A stretch of 64,000 nt of DNA from Phanerochaete sordida (Eukaryota; Basidiomycota; Agaricomycetes; Polyporales; Phanerochaetaceae): assembly GCA_019973155.2 (NCBI GenBank), contig BPQB01000023.1, positions 62,001 to 126,000 of the forward strand. The letters run 5' to 3'. How positions within the stretch are numbered: position 1 is the stretch's first letter; every line of letters starts with the position of its first letter. Below, piece by piece: positions 1 to 9,876 of this stretch. The position numbers and the translations under genes are program-made. Below the pieces are notes generated by a model. The model worked only from the letters and a program-made list of their open reading frames with translations. It was not told the DNA's origin and did no database searches.

Positions 1-557
1 GTCCAATCGTTGCAAACGGTCTCGATGTAGTGTGTCACCGCTCTGCACGAGAAGTCAGCGTTCGAAGACTGCGGAGAGATAAAGGGGAACGCACAGGCCA
101 GCCTTGCTGTACTCTAGGTGATTGTCCGCAATGCATAGCACGCTCTGCCTGATATAGTTCAGACAGTGCTTCCGCAGCGGCGACTCCCGCCTCGAGACGT
201 AGTCTTCTCGCAATATGTCCAGACACCGAAGCTGGTGGAAGAGGGCGGACGTGTACGTCTGTGTCGTGTCTCCGTCTTGGAGATGTATGAGATGCCCTCC
301 GGAGGGCATCAGGTGCGCCCACTCTTCGGCCCCGACCGTCGTGTTGAGCTCGTAGCGAGTGGACGTGTCCAAGACCATCCTCACAGGGCGGTTACCCTCT
401 GTCTCGAGGTACCGCACCTTTCTGTCTGCAATATGCGTTAGTAGAGTTCGCTCGACGCGTTGAATGACTTACCAGAGGCGCTGCACGATGCCCCGGCCGT
501 CTGGAAGGCTAGCAGTGGCACCATAACCAGAGCGAAGAGCCCACAGGCGAGCTTCAT
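1..557 (-). CDS. UstYa/DUF3328-type oxidase-like protein, partial (runs off window start)
   Basis: I read the exons on the minus strand as 473-557, 95-425 and <1-42. Exon 1 encodes a signal peptide (MKLACGLFALVMVPLLAF). The body has the UstYa-family layout: HQLRC at residues 92-96, then HC at 115-116 followed by NYIRQ and IADNHLE. The third exon reads THYIETVCNDW, the usual conserved Cys-x-Asp-Trp tail. Family knowledge: UstYa-like proteins (DUF3328) are secretory-pathway oxidases that cyclise or oxidise peptides in dikaritin RiPP pathways. Oddity: the second His of the HxxHC motif is Arg here, so activity may be changed or lost. The gene is divergent from the intact paralog at 941-1604. The 3' end lies outside the window, so the truncation comes from the window edge. 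The intron joins keep phase. Confidence 0.85.
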
Positions 558-940
558 CGTATGCGCAAGAGTTAGGTGAGTGAGTTCTCGTAGCTATCGC
601 TGCGCGACGAGTGCTGATGATGAAATCCAATTCATGTCAGGGTGTGTCGTAAGGTACACGGGCGCTGCAGACATGCATCCCGTCATCAGCGCCCCCTTTC
701 CTCCGCCCGAATCTCGACTATCATTGCCGTGCTTCCCTGCCGCAGACATCACTCAGATTCTGTCGCGCGTACCGGCTTATTTGGCCCTGACGCCTGTCGG
801 TGAGTGTGCTGCATCACATGTATGGTTCGAAACTGAGAGCGCGGGGATCTTCTGACTGACCGAGGTTATCCCTAAGCTGAGAGACCGAGCAGGGTCTCCC
901 GCCCTCCTCCCTTCTACGCCTTTCTACTACGAGTTCTGCA
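558..940. promoter_or_regulatory. Divergent intergenic region between the two UstYa-like genes
   Basis: These 383 bases separate the start codons of two divergently transcribed UstYa-like genes, so both promoters must lie here. Co-regulation of the pair is an inference from this arrangement. I see no convincing TATA box and no open reading frame with a recognisable product. Confidence 0.5.
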
Positions 941-1604
941 ATGAAGCGCAGTCTACTGCTTGCGTTCGCTCTTTGTCTTGCGATCATAACTACCGGCATC
1001 CGGCTGCATCACCGCTTCACGTCGAAGCCCCTCAACCCTAGGCACGATTATGCCGCCTGTGATGGTACGCAGAGACGTCTGTCGTTTTTCAGTGCACTGC
1101 TCACGAGATACCGCAGAACACAGTCTCGCTCCATGTCTCGCCATCGACCCTCATCCCGTCGAGATGATCCTGGAGGAGACAGTGCGGTACGACGTCGGCA
1201 GCAAGCTCTCCAACCTCGAGTGGCTCTCGACGCGCGCCCCATGGGGCAACGGCGGCTACGTCCGGCTCGGGGCGGACCACAGCGTGTACGGCATCGCGAT
1301 GGTGCACCAGCTGCACTGCGTCGAGATGCTCGCACGTGCGCTCGCGGACGCGACGACGCCCATGGCGACGCCGCCGCACATCGCGCACTGCCTGCAGTAC
1401 CTCAAGCAGCTCTTCCTCTGCGCCACGGACACGACGCTCGAGCCGTACGACTTCGCCAGCCACGACTTTGCGGCATGCCCCGTCGGCGCCGCGCGCACGT
1501 GCCGCGACTGGGCGGCGGTGTATGACGCGGCGGACGAGAACTACGGGCGGTGGACCGCGCACGTCGAGGCGTCCGCCAACGCTTCGGTGCCGGCGCCGGC
1601 GTGA
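941..1604 (+). CDS. UstYa/DUF3328-type oxidase-like protein
   Basis: The exons are 941-1064 and 1117-1604, giving 203 residues. An N-terminal hydrophobic segment (MKRSLLLAFALCLAII) is either a signal peptide or a type II membrane anchor. All three family hallmarks are visible: HQLHC at residues 105-109, HC at 132-133 followed by LQYLKQ and CATDTTLE, and TCRDW at 169-173. The double HxxHC/HC motif is the proposed metal-binding active site of UstYa proteins, which oxidatively modify Kex2-released core peptides in ascomycete ustiloxin, cyclochlorotine and asperipin pathways. The single intron is phase 1 in the same relative place as in the divergent neighbour. Two candidate precursor genes lie within 7 kb downstream. 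The family assignment is strong; the substrate is inference. Confidence 0.92.
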
Positions 1605-2313
1605 CCGACAGCCCGCGTGAGTCCTGGCTCGGGCGGTCCGCACAGCCTGCTGACCCTTCTGCGCAGAACGCGTTGCCCCCTGCCACATAAGCTTTAGTGC
1701 GAATGATGTCGAGAGATCCAGAGGACCTCCCAAGCATCTTTTCCGGAGGGCGATGTCGGCATCGCCGGAGAACCTTGTGCGTGGGCGAGGCGCGGGCGCG
1801 TCGCGCGCGGGCTTTCGGAAGCTGATCCCTCGTGCGACGCGTCGCAGCAACGCCAGGGCCGCGGGCTCTGCGCGGATCGAATACATCATTGCTGTACATT
1901 GCATCAGCGAGCTTCAAAAGAGGGCGGTACTGCGAGCGGGCACCCCGTGGGCGAGAATGGCTATACCTAGACTAGTAGGGTGCCCTGGGATGCCTCCCCC
2001 GTCCCGCGATGTACGCGCGCGCGAGTATCAGCGCCGCCTGTCGTGCGCCGCGTGCACAATCTGCGAGGAGCACCGCTGAGAGTAGCCCTGTGCAGCGCAG
2101 CCGGTAGACTAGCGGGCTCCGCATGGCCGCGAACGTGGCCGTGCGGCTGCGTTCCAGCGGACCTTACGAGCTTCCAGCATGGCGTATTTCTGCATGCACT
2201 TGGATATCAAAAGGCGCGGCTGGTGCCCTGCTCCATCCGGCACCAGTGGTTCGTATATATAACCCGCCATGTGAGCTCCTGCCTCTGACATTTCATTTCG
2301 CGAATTGCCAGTC
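1605..2313. other. Intergenic, 709 bases
   Basis: No coding region is supported. The last 60 bases hold the promoter of the precursor gene at 2314. Small open frames here have no signal peptide or recognisable motif. Confidence 0.5.
2254..2262 (+). promoter_or_regulatory. TATA box of the first precursor gene
   Basis: TATATATAA lies about 52 bases before the ATG at 2314. The second precursor gene has a weaker ATATAGAT at the same distance from its ATG, which supports both being real transcription units. Confidence 0.55.
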
Positions 2314-2531
2314 ATGCAAGCGCTCCTCCGCGTCGCGACCCTTTACACGCTATTCGCGATGGCCTTGGCAGCTGTGAAAGGGCAAGCATGCGATGGTGTG
2401 TCGGGCTTATGGGCTGCGACCTAGGACTCGGTGCTGATGCGGTAGCTCTCGCAGGGGAGCCGGTTTGGCTTGATGGGCCAGAAGACTCCGCCCTCGACAA
2501 ACGTGGCGAATGCACAAAGCCTACGTTCTGA
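2314..2531 (+). CDS. Candidate RiPP precursor peptide 1 (secreted, single Kex2-released core)
   Basis: The exons are 2314-2395 and 2455-2531 (intron 59 bases, GT-AG, phase 1), giving 52 residues. Residues 1-24 form a signal peptide (MQALLRVATLYTLFAMAL and onward). An ACD motif spans the splice site, followed by an acidic spacer with EPVWL. A KR dibasic site at residues 43-44 precedes the last eight residues, GECTKPTF, then the stop. The paralog at 8020-8236 has the same intron position and phase, signal peptide, EPxWL spacer, KR site and PTF end, which argues strongly for a real gene. UstYa genes sit 0.7 kb away. Kex2 release of the C-terminal peptide, and its oxidation by UstYa, are inference. 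There is no CaaX box, so it is not a mating pheromone. I know of no described family with these cores. Confidence 0.75.
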
Positions 2532-3026
2532 AGGTGCGGATCCGCGTGGCGTTCGATCTTGGACTCAGTGAAGCTCATGAACACCCCTCCCGTCAGACAC
2601 GCCACACTCTAGATTACCCTCGAGCCCATGAACCTGTCGTACACGCTACTACAATCACCATAGCCTATAATTCACGACAGCATCCACTTTCTACAGTAGA
2701 TTTAATTCGTGTACGTACCAATCGAATGCTCCTGCTCCTGTCATCCGAGGTTGTAGAGCCGGTTCACCAGGTGTCGTAGAGTGATGTGCGTGGAGCAAGA
2801 TCTGTGAGCGGGGTCTCTTCGAACATCGGACCAAGTGCATGCCATGGCGCGTGCGCAGAATTTGAGGGCCCAATAACCACTGTTGAACTACAGCCTGGCT
2901 ACCACTTTTGTTACATACAACAATGCCAACGAAGAAAGACTATATACACCATAAGACCCATATATCCCAAGAATGAATGATGAACCCAGTGGACGCCGCG
3001 GCAGCAGCCAGATCGCGCAGATCCCT
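2532..3026. other. Intergenic, 495 bases
   Basis: This is the shared 3' flank of the convergent precursor 1 gene and glycine-rich gene A. I see no gene. Confidence 0.5.
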
Positions 3027-3774
3027 TCATGCACCGTTACCACCCTTGCCGCCAGTCGCGCTCCCAGTCTTGCTGATCCCGCCATTCCCGCCCTGCGCGC
3101 TGCCGACGAAAACGCCGCTGCCGCTCGTGTAGACCGAGCCGCCGTTGGCAGAGCCAGAGTTGCCCGACACGGCGCTACCGCCCTGTCCGCCGTTGCCACC
3201 GAGCCCGCCGAGGAAGCTGTTGCCGCCATCGCCGCCGCTGCCGCCAGTCGCGCTGCCGGTGATGCTGGCACCGCCGTTCCCGCCCTTCACTGCTCGAGGG
3301 TCAGCATATGCTCGAGGCGGGGTGAAGGAGAAGACGTACGAGAGCCGGCGAAGATGCCGCTGCCAGAGGTGTAGACGGAGCCGCCGTCGGCGGAGCCAGA
3401 GTTGCCAGACTGCGCGTTGCCTCCCTGGCCGCCGTCGCCGCCGAGGAAGCCGAAGCCTCCGCTGCCGCCGTTCCCGCCAGTGGCGGAGCCCGAGATGGAC
3501 GCGCCGCCGTTCCCGCCGGCCGCTGCAGACATAATGTGAGCTACGGGTCTGCTGCGAGCACGAGGGACTAACCGTGGGCGACGGAGACGGGGCCCCAGCC
3601 GTAGCCGGTGGTGTAGACGTTGCCGCCGTTGGCGCTGCCGGAGGAGCCGCTGACTGCGTTGCCGCCGTTGCCGCCCTGGCCGCTGGCGAAGGGGAGGAAG
3701 CCGCCTGGGGCGGGGGCGGCTACGGTGCTGCCGGCGACAGAGACAGCGATGAAAGCGACGAAAGAAGAGCGCAT
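3027..3774 (-). CDS. Secreted glycine-rich repeat protein A
   Basis: The exons (minus) are 3573-3774, 3340-3522 and 3027-3289, giving 215 residues. The signal peptide MRSSFVAFIAVSVAGSTVAA is followed by APAPGGF and then three imperfect repeats of about 60 residues. Each repeat carries GGNGG runs, a serine-rich SGxSGSAnGG patch and a VYTSGSGxF segment, and the introns fall between repeats. It lacks Cys after the signal and is extremely Gly/Ser/Asn rich, like structural cell-wall or matrix proteins. The close paralog at 6463-7207 is divergent from it and shares exon 1 (202 bases) and exon 2 (183 bases) lengths exactly. The function is unknown. A TATATAAG box lies about 100 bases upstream on the minus strand. 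Confidence 0.85.
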
Positions 3775-4463
3775 TTTGAAAGGTGTGCGAAGTGGAGGAG
3801 AGAAGGCGAGGATGTGAAGACTGATTCAAAGACCCGAAGAGCCTGGTCTGGATGGATGATGGAGGGCACGCTTATATACCTCTGCACAGTGTGCATATGC
3901 TGAGCTTGCGAGGGCCGAGAGAGGCTCAGGAGCGTAAAGACGCGAAAGCCCTTCTGTGTGCCTTGAGGGGCTCAAGAGACTCTGCGCCTCCTCCGCACGA
4001 CACTGGCTGGCCTAGATACTGATCGCGAGGAGATTCTCATGAAACAGGAGCACGCGGCGGTGGCTTCGAGAGCCGGGGATGCTCTGTGTCCTGAACGATC
4101 GCCGTGGCCTAGAACACAACAGCGGCAGCGCGATTGCGAAAGTGGGGCATTATTTTGTGCGAGCATTGCATTTGGAATTGCCAGTCTCAATCGTAGAGGA
4201 CTCGCGGGGATTCTGTACTACTGACTGCAGTAGTCAGCGTGGAGACAGCGAGATATCGTGCCTGAACTCACAGCCTTCGAAGACGAAGAGAGACAGGAGA
4301 GATTGGCGGCTCTGCACTGCGATGCCGTCGCACTGAGTACGCAACTGGAGCACGGTATTCTGCGATTTTACCCTCAGAGTTACGCCAGCTTCATTCTAGG
4401 CCAGCCAGGTCTGTAATTGAGCATAGCTTTCCAAGCGGGAGATGCTGGTTCGACTTGAACTTC

Positions 4464-4655
4464 CATCGGCACAAAGATCCTGACGTTATATCGCATTATA
4501 ACCTGCTGAGGCAAATTTTACCGTGTTTTGGGGGCATTGTCATGCAATATAAACCTTCGGATCGCAATAAGTCGCATTATGATGCGATATAAACCCCCGA
4601 CAGCAGGTTATATTGCGATATTAACCAATATAACGTCAGGGACTTTGTGCCGATG
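4464..4655. mobile_element. Hairpin MITE-like element, 192 bp
   Basis: The terminal inverted repeats start CATCGGCACAAAG and differ at two positions over about 28 bases (ending GACGTTATAT). The inverted repeat continues inward with CGCATTATAACCTGCTG at 4492-4508 matching CAGCAGGTTATATTGCG at 4601-4617. The middle is AT-rich with small direct repeats ending ATATAAAC. There is no coding capacity. I see no clear target-site duplication, so the exact ends and the parent transposon superfamily are open. Confidence 0.72.
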
Positions 4656-6366
4656 TCGCTGCCTCAAGCCAGCGCTTCTCGACACGTGGCGTCCTTTGGC
4701 TCTGTTAGGATCTAAAGCCGTTGCCAAACACAACCAAGCTCGCTCTGCCACGAGCGACTCGGCATCGCTCTGCAGCTGCCCTCAGACCATGCCTACGTGC
4801 ACACTTCGTCCTCGCTCAGCTCTAGCAGAATTATTCTTCTAAAACCTTTGTGGTTACTGCTCTCCTTGATTGTGAGGGACAAAATGAGCGAGGCACGATC
4901 CAGTCTCGACCAGCGATCGGAGAGTTGCGAGACCAACGGATGCCGGGATGCTCTTGAGTCCAAGTGTCGCCGCGTCGAGGCATGGCCCGCTCCTGACTGT
5001 GAGTACGCAGATTTCTGCTCAATATGTTTCATGTCTCTAAAAAGGTAACAATAGTGACCCGAGAGAGTGCTGGGCGTTGGCAAGGCGAGGCCTGCCTGCC
5101 ACTTCCAGCCTCTACTACCCACGGCAGGGAATCCCATGCCAGCCAGGGAGACACACCAGCCCCTGGTTCGACGCTGAGCGGGGATAGAGCGACATTATCT
5201 GCGCCTCCTGGGTAGCCAGCAGCTTGACTTCGGTGTTAACGGACCCGCGGAGGGCGATCGCGTTTATTGCAAGGTTTGCCGAACGCGTGCCGAGCGAACT
5301 CGTCCTTATTCCTGGACCAGATCAGGTACGGAGAACCGAAAAGCCGTCGGCTGCTCGGCTTCTGACGCCCTGCTTCGCTGCCGATCGCTATTCACTCATT
5401 CTGGATAGGGGAACAAACGATCGCACCGCCCCTTCGCCCCCGCGATCCGAGGACGAAACACGACGCGTGTGCCGAACAACCAGACATTCGCTGAAGCTCG
5501 AGCCGTCGAAGAGACGACCGTTATACAAATTATACGAATGGGGAATGCTGAGAGGCTCGAAAGGTAAGCGAGGTCCCCTGACTCCTGAGCAGCAGCAGGG
5601 GGACCGACCCGAGGCAACTACGACTGATAGGACGCGCAGGCATCAACGATACTCAAAATTATCGGAGAACGCGACGATCTGCAGCAAACTACGACGCGAC
5701 GCGTCGTGTGCATGCCCAACGTCATCCCGAGGTCGTATCCGCTGGAGCAGCCATGTGGTGCAAAGCAGCCGGGCCCGACCACTCCTGCTCACCAGCAGGT
5801 GGACAACACAGACAAACAAAGACCGCTTCGAGAGATGCCGCTCCCGTTGCGCCTCGCATATGCTTCCGCGCAGCCTGGGCCTCTCCTCTCTGCTAACTCC
5901 TGGTTGTCAAGGACACCGATCGCTCAGACCGTGGTCCTTGAGTCTCGTAGTCCCCACCTCCTCTCGTCCTAGATAGGTGAGTAATCCCTGCGTGCTCCAG
6001 ACTCTGTCTTTCACGACCTTCTCAGGAGCAAGAAGATCCTATTAGGAGAGCTTGTGACCATAGAGGTGTGTTTCATCGTTCTCTCCTCGGAGAACGCTGT
6101 CCGATATGACCTGTATCTACAGATCTCGCTGTCGGTCTGGTCGAAGTCGTGTTCGTAAAGACGATCGTTCAGGGCATTACTACGATGGCGAAGTGCGCTC
6201 GTGATTGCAGGAAGACCTCCTGACATCAGCCGCACTCAACTGACAATGCCTTCAGCCAGCCCACTCGCGCAGGCCGAGCACAACAGAGGGCCTTTGGGTT
6301 CTCCTAGCAGCCCGTAGCTCTCCTAGCGCATGAGTTCTCTCCCACAGCTCGCAGTGCACGAGAAGG

Positions 6367-6373
6367 TATAAAA
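6367..6373 (+). promoter_or_regulatory. TATA box of glycine-rich gene B
   Basis: TATAAAA lies about 90 bases before the ATG at 6463 and is followed by a pyrimidine-rich stretch typical of strongly expressed fungal promoters. Confidence 0.6.
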
Positions 6374-6462
6374 GCCTCGCAGTCTGCTCACTGCCAAACC
6401 AGACTCGCCAAGTCTTCCGCCTAGTCTTCTCACACTCGCCTCACCACCTCTTCGCCTCCACA

Positions 6463-7207
6463 ATGCGCTCCTCCTTCGTGGCTTTCATCATCCTCTCCGT
6501 CGTCGGCCGCACCATCGCTGCGCCCGCGCCCGGCGGCTTTCTCCCCTTCGTCAGCGGCCAAGGCGGAAACGGCGGCAGCGCGGTCAGCGGCTCCTCCGGC
6601 AGCGCCAACGGTGGCAGCGTCTACACCACCGGCTCCGGCTGGGGCCCTGTCGTCGTCGGCCACGGTAAGCACCTTCATCTCCGCGGACACCAGTGCCGTT
6701 GCTCACGAGTGTCCCTAGCGGCCGGCGGAAACGGCGGCGCGTCCATCTCGGGCTCCGCCACTGGCGGGAACGGCGGCAGCGGAGGCTTCGGCTTCCTCGG
6801 CGGCGATGGTGGCAAGGGAGGCAACGCGCAGTCGGGCAACTCTGGCTCCGCTGACGGCGGCTCCGTCTACACCTCTGGCAGCGGCGTATTCGCCGGCTCT
6901 CGTACGTCTTCTCTTTCGCCCCGCCTCGAGCATGTGCTGATCCTCGAGCACAGTCAAGGGCGGGAACGGCGGCGCCAGCATCACCGGCAGCGCCACCGGC
7001 GGAAGCGGCGGCGACGGCGGATTCGGCATCGTTGGCGGAAACGGCGGCAAGGGGGGCAGCGCCGTCTCAGGAAACTCTGGCTCTGCGAATGGCGGCTCGG
7101 TCTACACGAGCGGCAGCGGGGTCTTCGTCGGCAGCGCGCAGGGCGGGAACGGCGGGATCAGCAAGAGCGGAAGCGCGACGGGCGGCGCGGGTGGCAACGG
7201 GGCCTGA
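6463..7207 (+). CDS. Secreted glycine-rich repeat protein B
   Basis: The exons are 6463-6664, 6719-6901 and 6954-7207, giving 212 residues. The signal peptide MRSSFVAFIILSVVGRTIAA and APAPGGF are followed by three repeats with GGNGG runs and VYTSGSG segments, nearly identical to gene A. The intron positions and phases are the same. The main differences are in the third repeat (GFGIVGGNGG against GNSFLGGLGG). A role as an extracellular structural or hydrophilic matrix protein is inference from composition. The strong TATAAAA box suggests abundant expression. It lies between the two candidate precursor genes, but nothing in the sequence ties it to peptide synthesis. Confidence 0.88.
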
Positions 7208-8019
7208 GGACCGCGTCTGCGCGGTGCTGCTCCTGTCTCAAAAGGCTGAATCAGGGTTCTCGTGATCTATCCGGGCTATCTGTTCTTTTTGGGCTTTTGG
7301 GGATTGTATTCATGGGATGATTCTGCGCAAATATACTTGTCCACGTTAAGGTTGGATCGTGCGGTGGAGTAAATGGAGGGCTCGTTGCGTGGTCGCGCAC
7401 TGCATGTTTGCGATAGGCAATAGGCATCACAGCGAGCTAATATACTGCGAACCTTATACCTGAGGAGGCGCGACAAGCACATCACTCGCCCCGCGGGCAG
7501 TTGCGCTTGGGGTATATTGCAGAAGATCGCTATGATGCGACGCGTAGCGGCTTCACCAGAGCCGAGTGGAGACAAGAGGCGTAGCCGGATCACATGCACC
7601 GCTACCGCACATTGCATACCTGCAGGCGACGGCGACCTGCGGGCAAACAGAGCTAGCCCAGTGATGGCCCGCACTGCGCATAGATTCTATGCACCGCCTG
7701 CGCTGTCTGGTAGCGGATCCGGAGATAGCAGTGGGTGTGCACTCATGCCCAGACTGTGCATTAAACCCAGTCCGGCAGTGTGCTTTTAAGTCCCTCGTAG
7801 CCGCGAACGTTGCCATCGCCATGGGGATGCGCCTGTGGAGGGACCTAGCCGAGCATTCGCCGAGAGGAAACACTGCTGCTATGCTCAGTTAGTCGTTTGC
7901 GGGCGTGTCCAGCATCCTGCTGGCTCCTGGAGGCTATGTAGTCGAAGACTAGCGGTACTCATATAGATCTTGTGTGTCCGCTCACCACATACAGACTGTC
8001 ACAGCTCCCCGCTCCCGCC
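7208..8019. other. Intergenic, 812 bases
   Basis: No gene is supported. It ends with the promoter of the second precursor (ATATAGAT near 7961). The stretch CCGCGAACGT near 7801 recurs near 2125 upstream of the first precursor and could be a shared site or chance. Confidence 0.45.
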
Positions 8020-8236
8020 ATGCAGATACTACTCCGCCTTGTAGCTACGTTCGCTTTGCTCGGGCTGGTCATAGATTCTGTTCAAGCTCTTGAAGCGTGC
8101 GATGATGTCGGTGCGTAAATGATATCAAAATCGAGGGCTATCTATATTCTATAACCACCGTCCAGAGCCAAACTGGTTGGAAGACAGGGACGAGGGTGCT
8201 CTGGGCAAGCGCGGAGCGTGCCGGCCTACCTTCTGA
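8020..8236 (+). CDS. Candidate RiPP precursor peptide 2 (secreted, single Kex2-released core)
   Basis: The exons are 8020-8110 and 8166-8236 (intron 55 bases, GTGCGT to CCAG, with a CTATAAC branch site, phase 1), giving 53 residues. A signal peptide (MQILLRLVATFALLGLVI and onward) precedes ACDD, then EPNWL and an acidic stretch with GALGKR. The last seven residues after KR are GACRPTF. The alignment with precursor 1 is end to end: the same MQxLLR start, ACD, EPxWL, KR and Cys-then-PTF ending, with a one-residue shorter core. Conservation around KR together with core variation is what a family of processed peptides would show. The nearest UstYa gene is 6.4 kb away. The product is unproven; a small secreted effector-like peptide is the main alternative. 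Confidence 0.75.
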
Positions 8237-9034
8237 AGTCTGTTGATGCTTCGAAAGTTCGACGGAGTGCACTCGAGGCTGACATATGCTTCTAGACCTG
8301 CATTGGCCCTGCAATCTCATGTAAATATTCAACGGTAAACGTGTACGAGCTCAACTTCAAGAAACTCTGGTCTTTCGCAACATATCACGCACGTCGGGAT
8401 GGTGGCAGTGTTTTGTAAACGTGTTATGCGAGAATGTTAGTGGAATAGTGATCCTACCAGCGCACGAGGTCGACGGTCGTCTGGCACTCTCGGCGTGCGA
8501 AGATTCATGCCTCTAGAAAGGATTACGTGATACGTACGCGCTCGTCCTTGTGGCGTTCGGCATGGCCGGCATGGCCGGCTGTCGGGCAACGCTCTCTTAC
8601 CGATTTCTGTCATTCTCGTTCGCATCCGTCATCAGCCTCGTTCAAGTTCACGGCATCTAGCCTATCTTGCCTGTTTTATATGCCTCAATACTCTTCCAAA
8701 GATGCCTTTCCTCGGCAGCACGCGAACTCTAAACCGGTTCTTGGCGCGACCTCGTCATCGCTTTGAGTCCTGACGACAGCACCGCATCACCACCCTTGCC
8801 TGGGAGTCCTCCCTTGATCTGCTCTGCCCAACGTGACATTCGAATCTATGTCCGACGAGTGCACACGTTCGAGGGACTGGACAGCGACTGGAACCCCTCT
8901 CCACGGCTCCAGCTGCTCTCGGCGGCCTCGTCCGATCGTTCACAGCGCGCCGCGGCTCGGCCTCCTATATAGCATCCATATAACAGGCTCGGAACAACAG
9001 CGTTACCGTCCCGTCCTCAACGTCTTCCACTACA
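8237..9034. other. Intergenic, 798 bases
   Basis: I see no recognisable gene. CTATATAG at 8965-8972 is a likely TATA box for the gene at 9035. I found no third precursor with a signal peptide and KR end. Confidence 0.5.
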
Positions 9035-9469
9035 ATGTCTACCCCTCTCAGCCGCCCGCAAGGTACCTCCAGCAACGCGCCCTACATCGCGGACGCCGCC
9101 GCAGAGCACGATCCGTCGCACGGTGCCGACATCGAGTGCGCAACTACCCCGTGCCTTTCTCATTCCTGCTCTGATCATTTGGCTCCTTTTCCAGTGCGTC
9201 TCTCGCAAAGGACGGAGCGCGCGCCCTGCAGTCCGAGGAGCAGTCCCGTCTCAGAGGCACGCTGTCGAGCGACGCAACGAAAGCTCAGAGGGCCGTCGAC
9301 GGCCGCGAGCGCGTGTCGGTACGTCCGCGTACAGCCATATCCTACGAATGTGCCGCTGACGATGTGAGTGTATGCACAGAAGGAAGCAGCTGTCGCCCAG
9401 TCTCAGGAGAACGCTAAGGGGGGCCACGATGAGGCGGAAGTGCAGACCTATGGCAGCCTCGGACTGTGA
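9035..9469 (+). CDS. Small hydrophilic protein, hydrophilin/stress-protein-like
   Basis: The exons are 9035-9135, 9195-9318 and 9380-9469, giving 104 residues. The product is highly hydrophilic and rich in Ala, Glu, Lys, Gln and Ser, with no Cys, no signal peptide and no membrane segment. It begins MSTPLSRPQGTSSN and ends with EVQTYGSLGL. Stretches such as LAKDGARALQSEEQSRLRG look amphipathic and resemble conidiation-type or LEA-like stress proteins, but I recognise no specific family. All three exons keep frame and both introns have standard ends. A protective or stress role is inference from composition only. Confidence 0.65.
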
Positions 9470-9876
9470 GCGACTGCTCACGGAATAGGAATCGACGTGT
9501 ACCGTGTATAATATGTCCGCGCGAATGCTTCTGCGAATACCCCAGGAACCCTCCTGTCTCTAAAGCATTCACAATCGAACGTGTTTAGATCGTAAGCAGC
9601 ATATTCGCTGGTCCCTCAGATGAGCCAGTGAGCCGGACATTGGTGGGAGGTCGTCCAACGGTCCTTCACATGTCACTCTCCTGTGCAGTCGAGTGATCTG
9701 GAACGAGCGGTGCGGTTCGGCGGCGCGAGATTTCGTGCGCGAAGTCGTCGCGCACCTACGTCAGATCGCTGCGATACTATCACAATTATTGAACCAAGCA
9801 CAGTGCCTAGACACACTGCATACAAATAGAAGCTACATATATGTAGGGGAAACTAGCTAGAGCTGACACCACTTCC
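9470..9876. other. Intergenic, 407 bases
   Basis: This is the 3' flank of two convergent genes. I see nothing else. Confidence 0.5.

Larger units (their letters stand above)
3775..6462. other. Intergenic, 2.7 kb between divergent glycine-rich genes
   Basis: This contains the two divergent promoters: TATATAAG, minus strand, at 3871-3878, and TATAAAA, plus strand, at 6367-6373. It also holds a hairpin element at 4464-4655. A 250-codon open frame at 5224-5976 has no start context, motif or paralog support, and I treat it as chance. Confidence 0.5.

Noticed and set aside
5140..5175. tRNA-like GGTTCGA box
   Set aside because: No matching A box, acceptor stem or anticodon arm could be folded around it.
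5224..5976. 250-codon frame between the glycine-rich genes
   Set aside because: It is rich in Arg/Ser/Thr with no motif, the neighbouring sequence is intergenic in character, and there is no paralog.
2314..8236. Mating pheromone precursor identity for the two small genes
   Set aside because: Basidiomycete pheromone precursors end in a CaaX farnesylation box and lack signal peptides; these have signal peptides and end in PTF.
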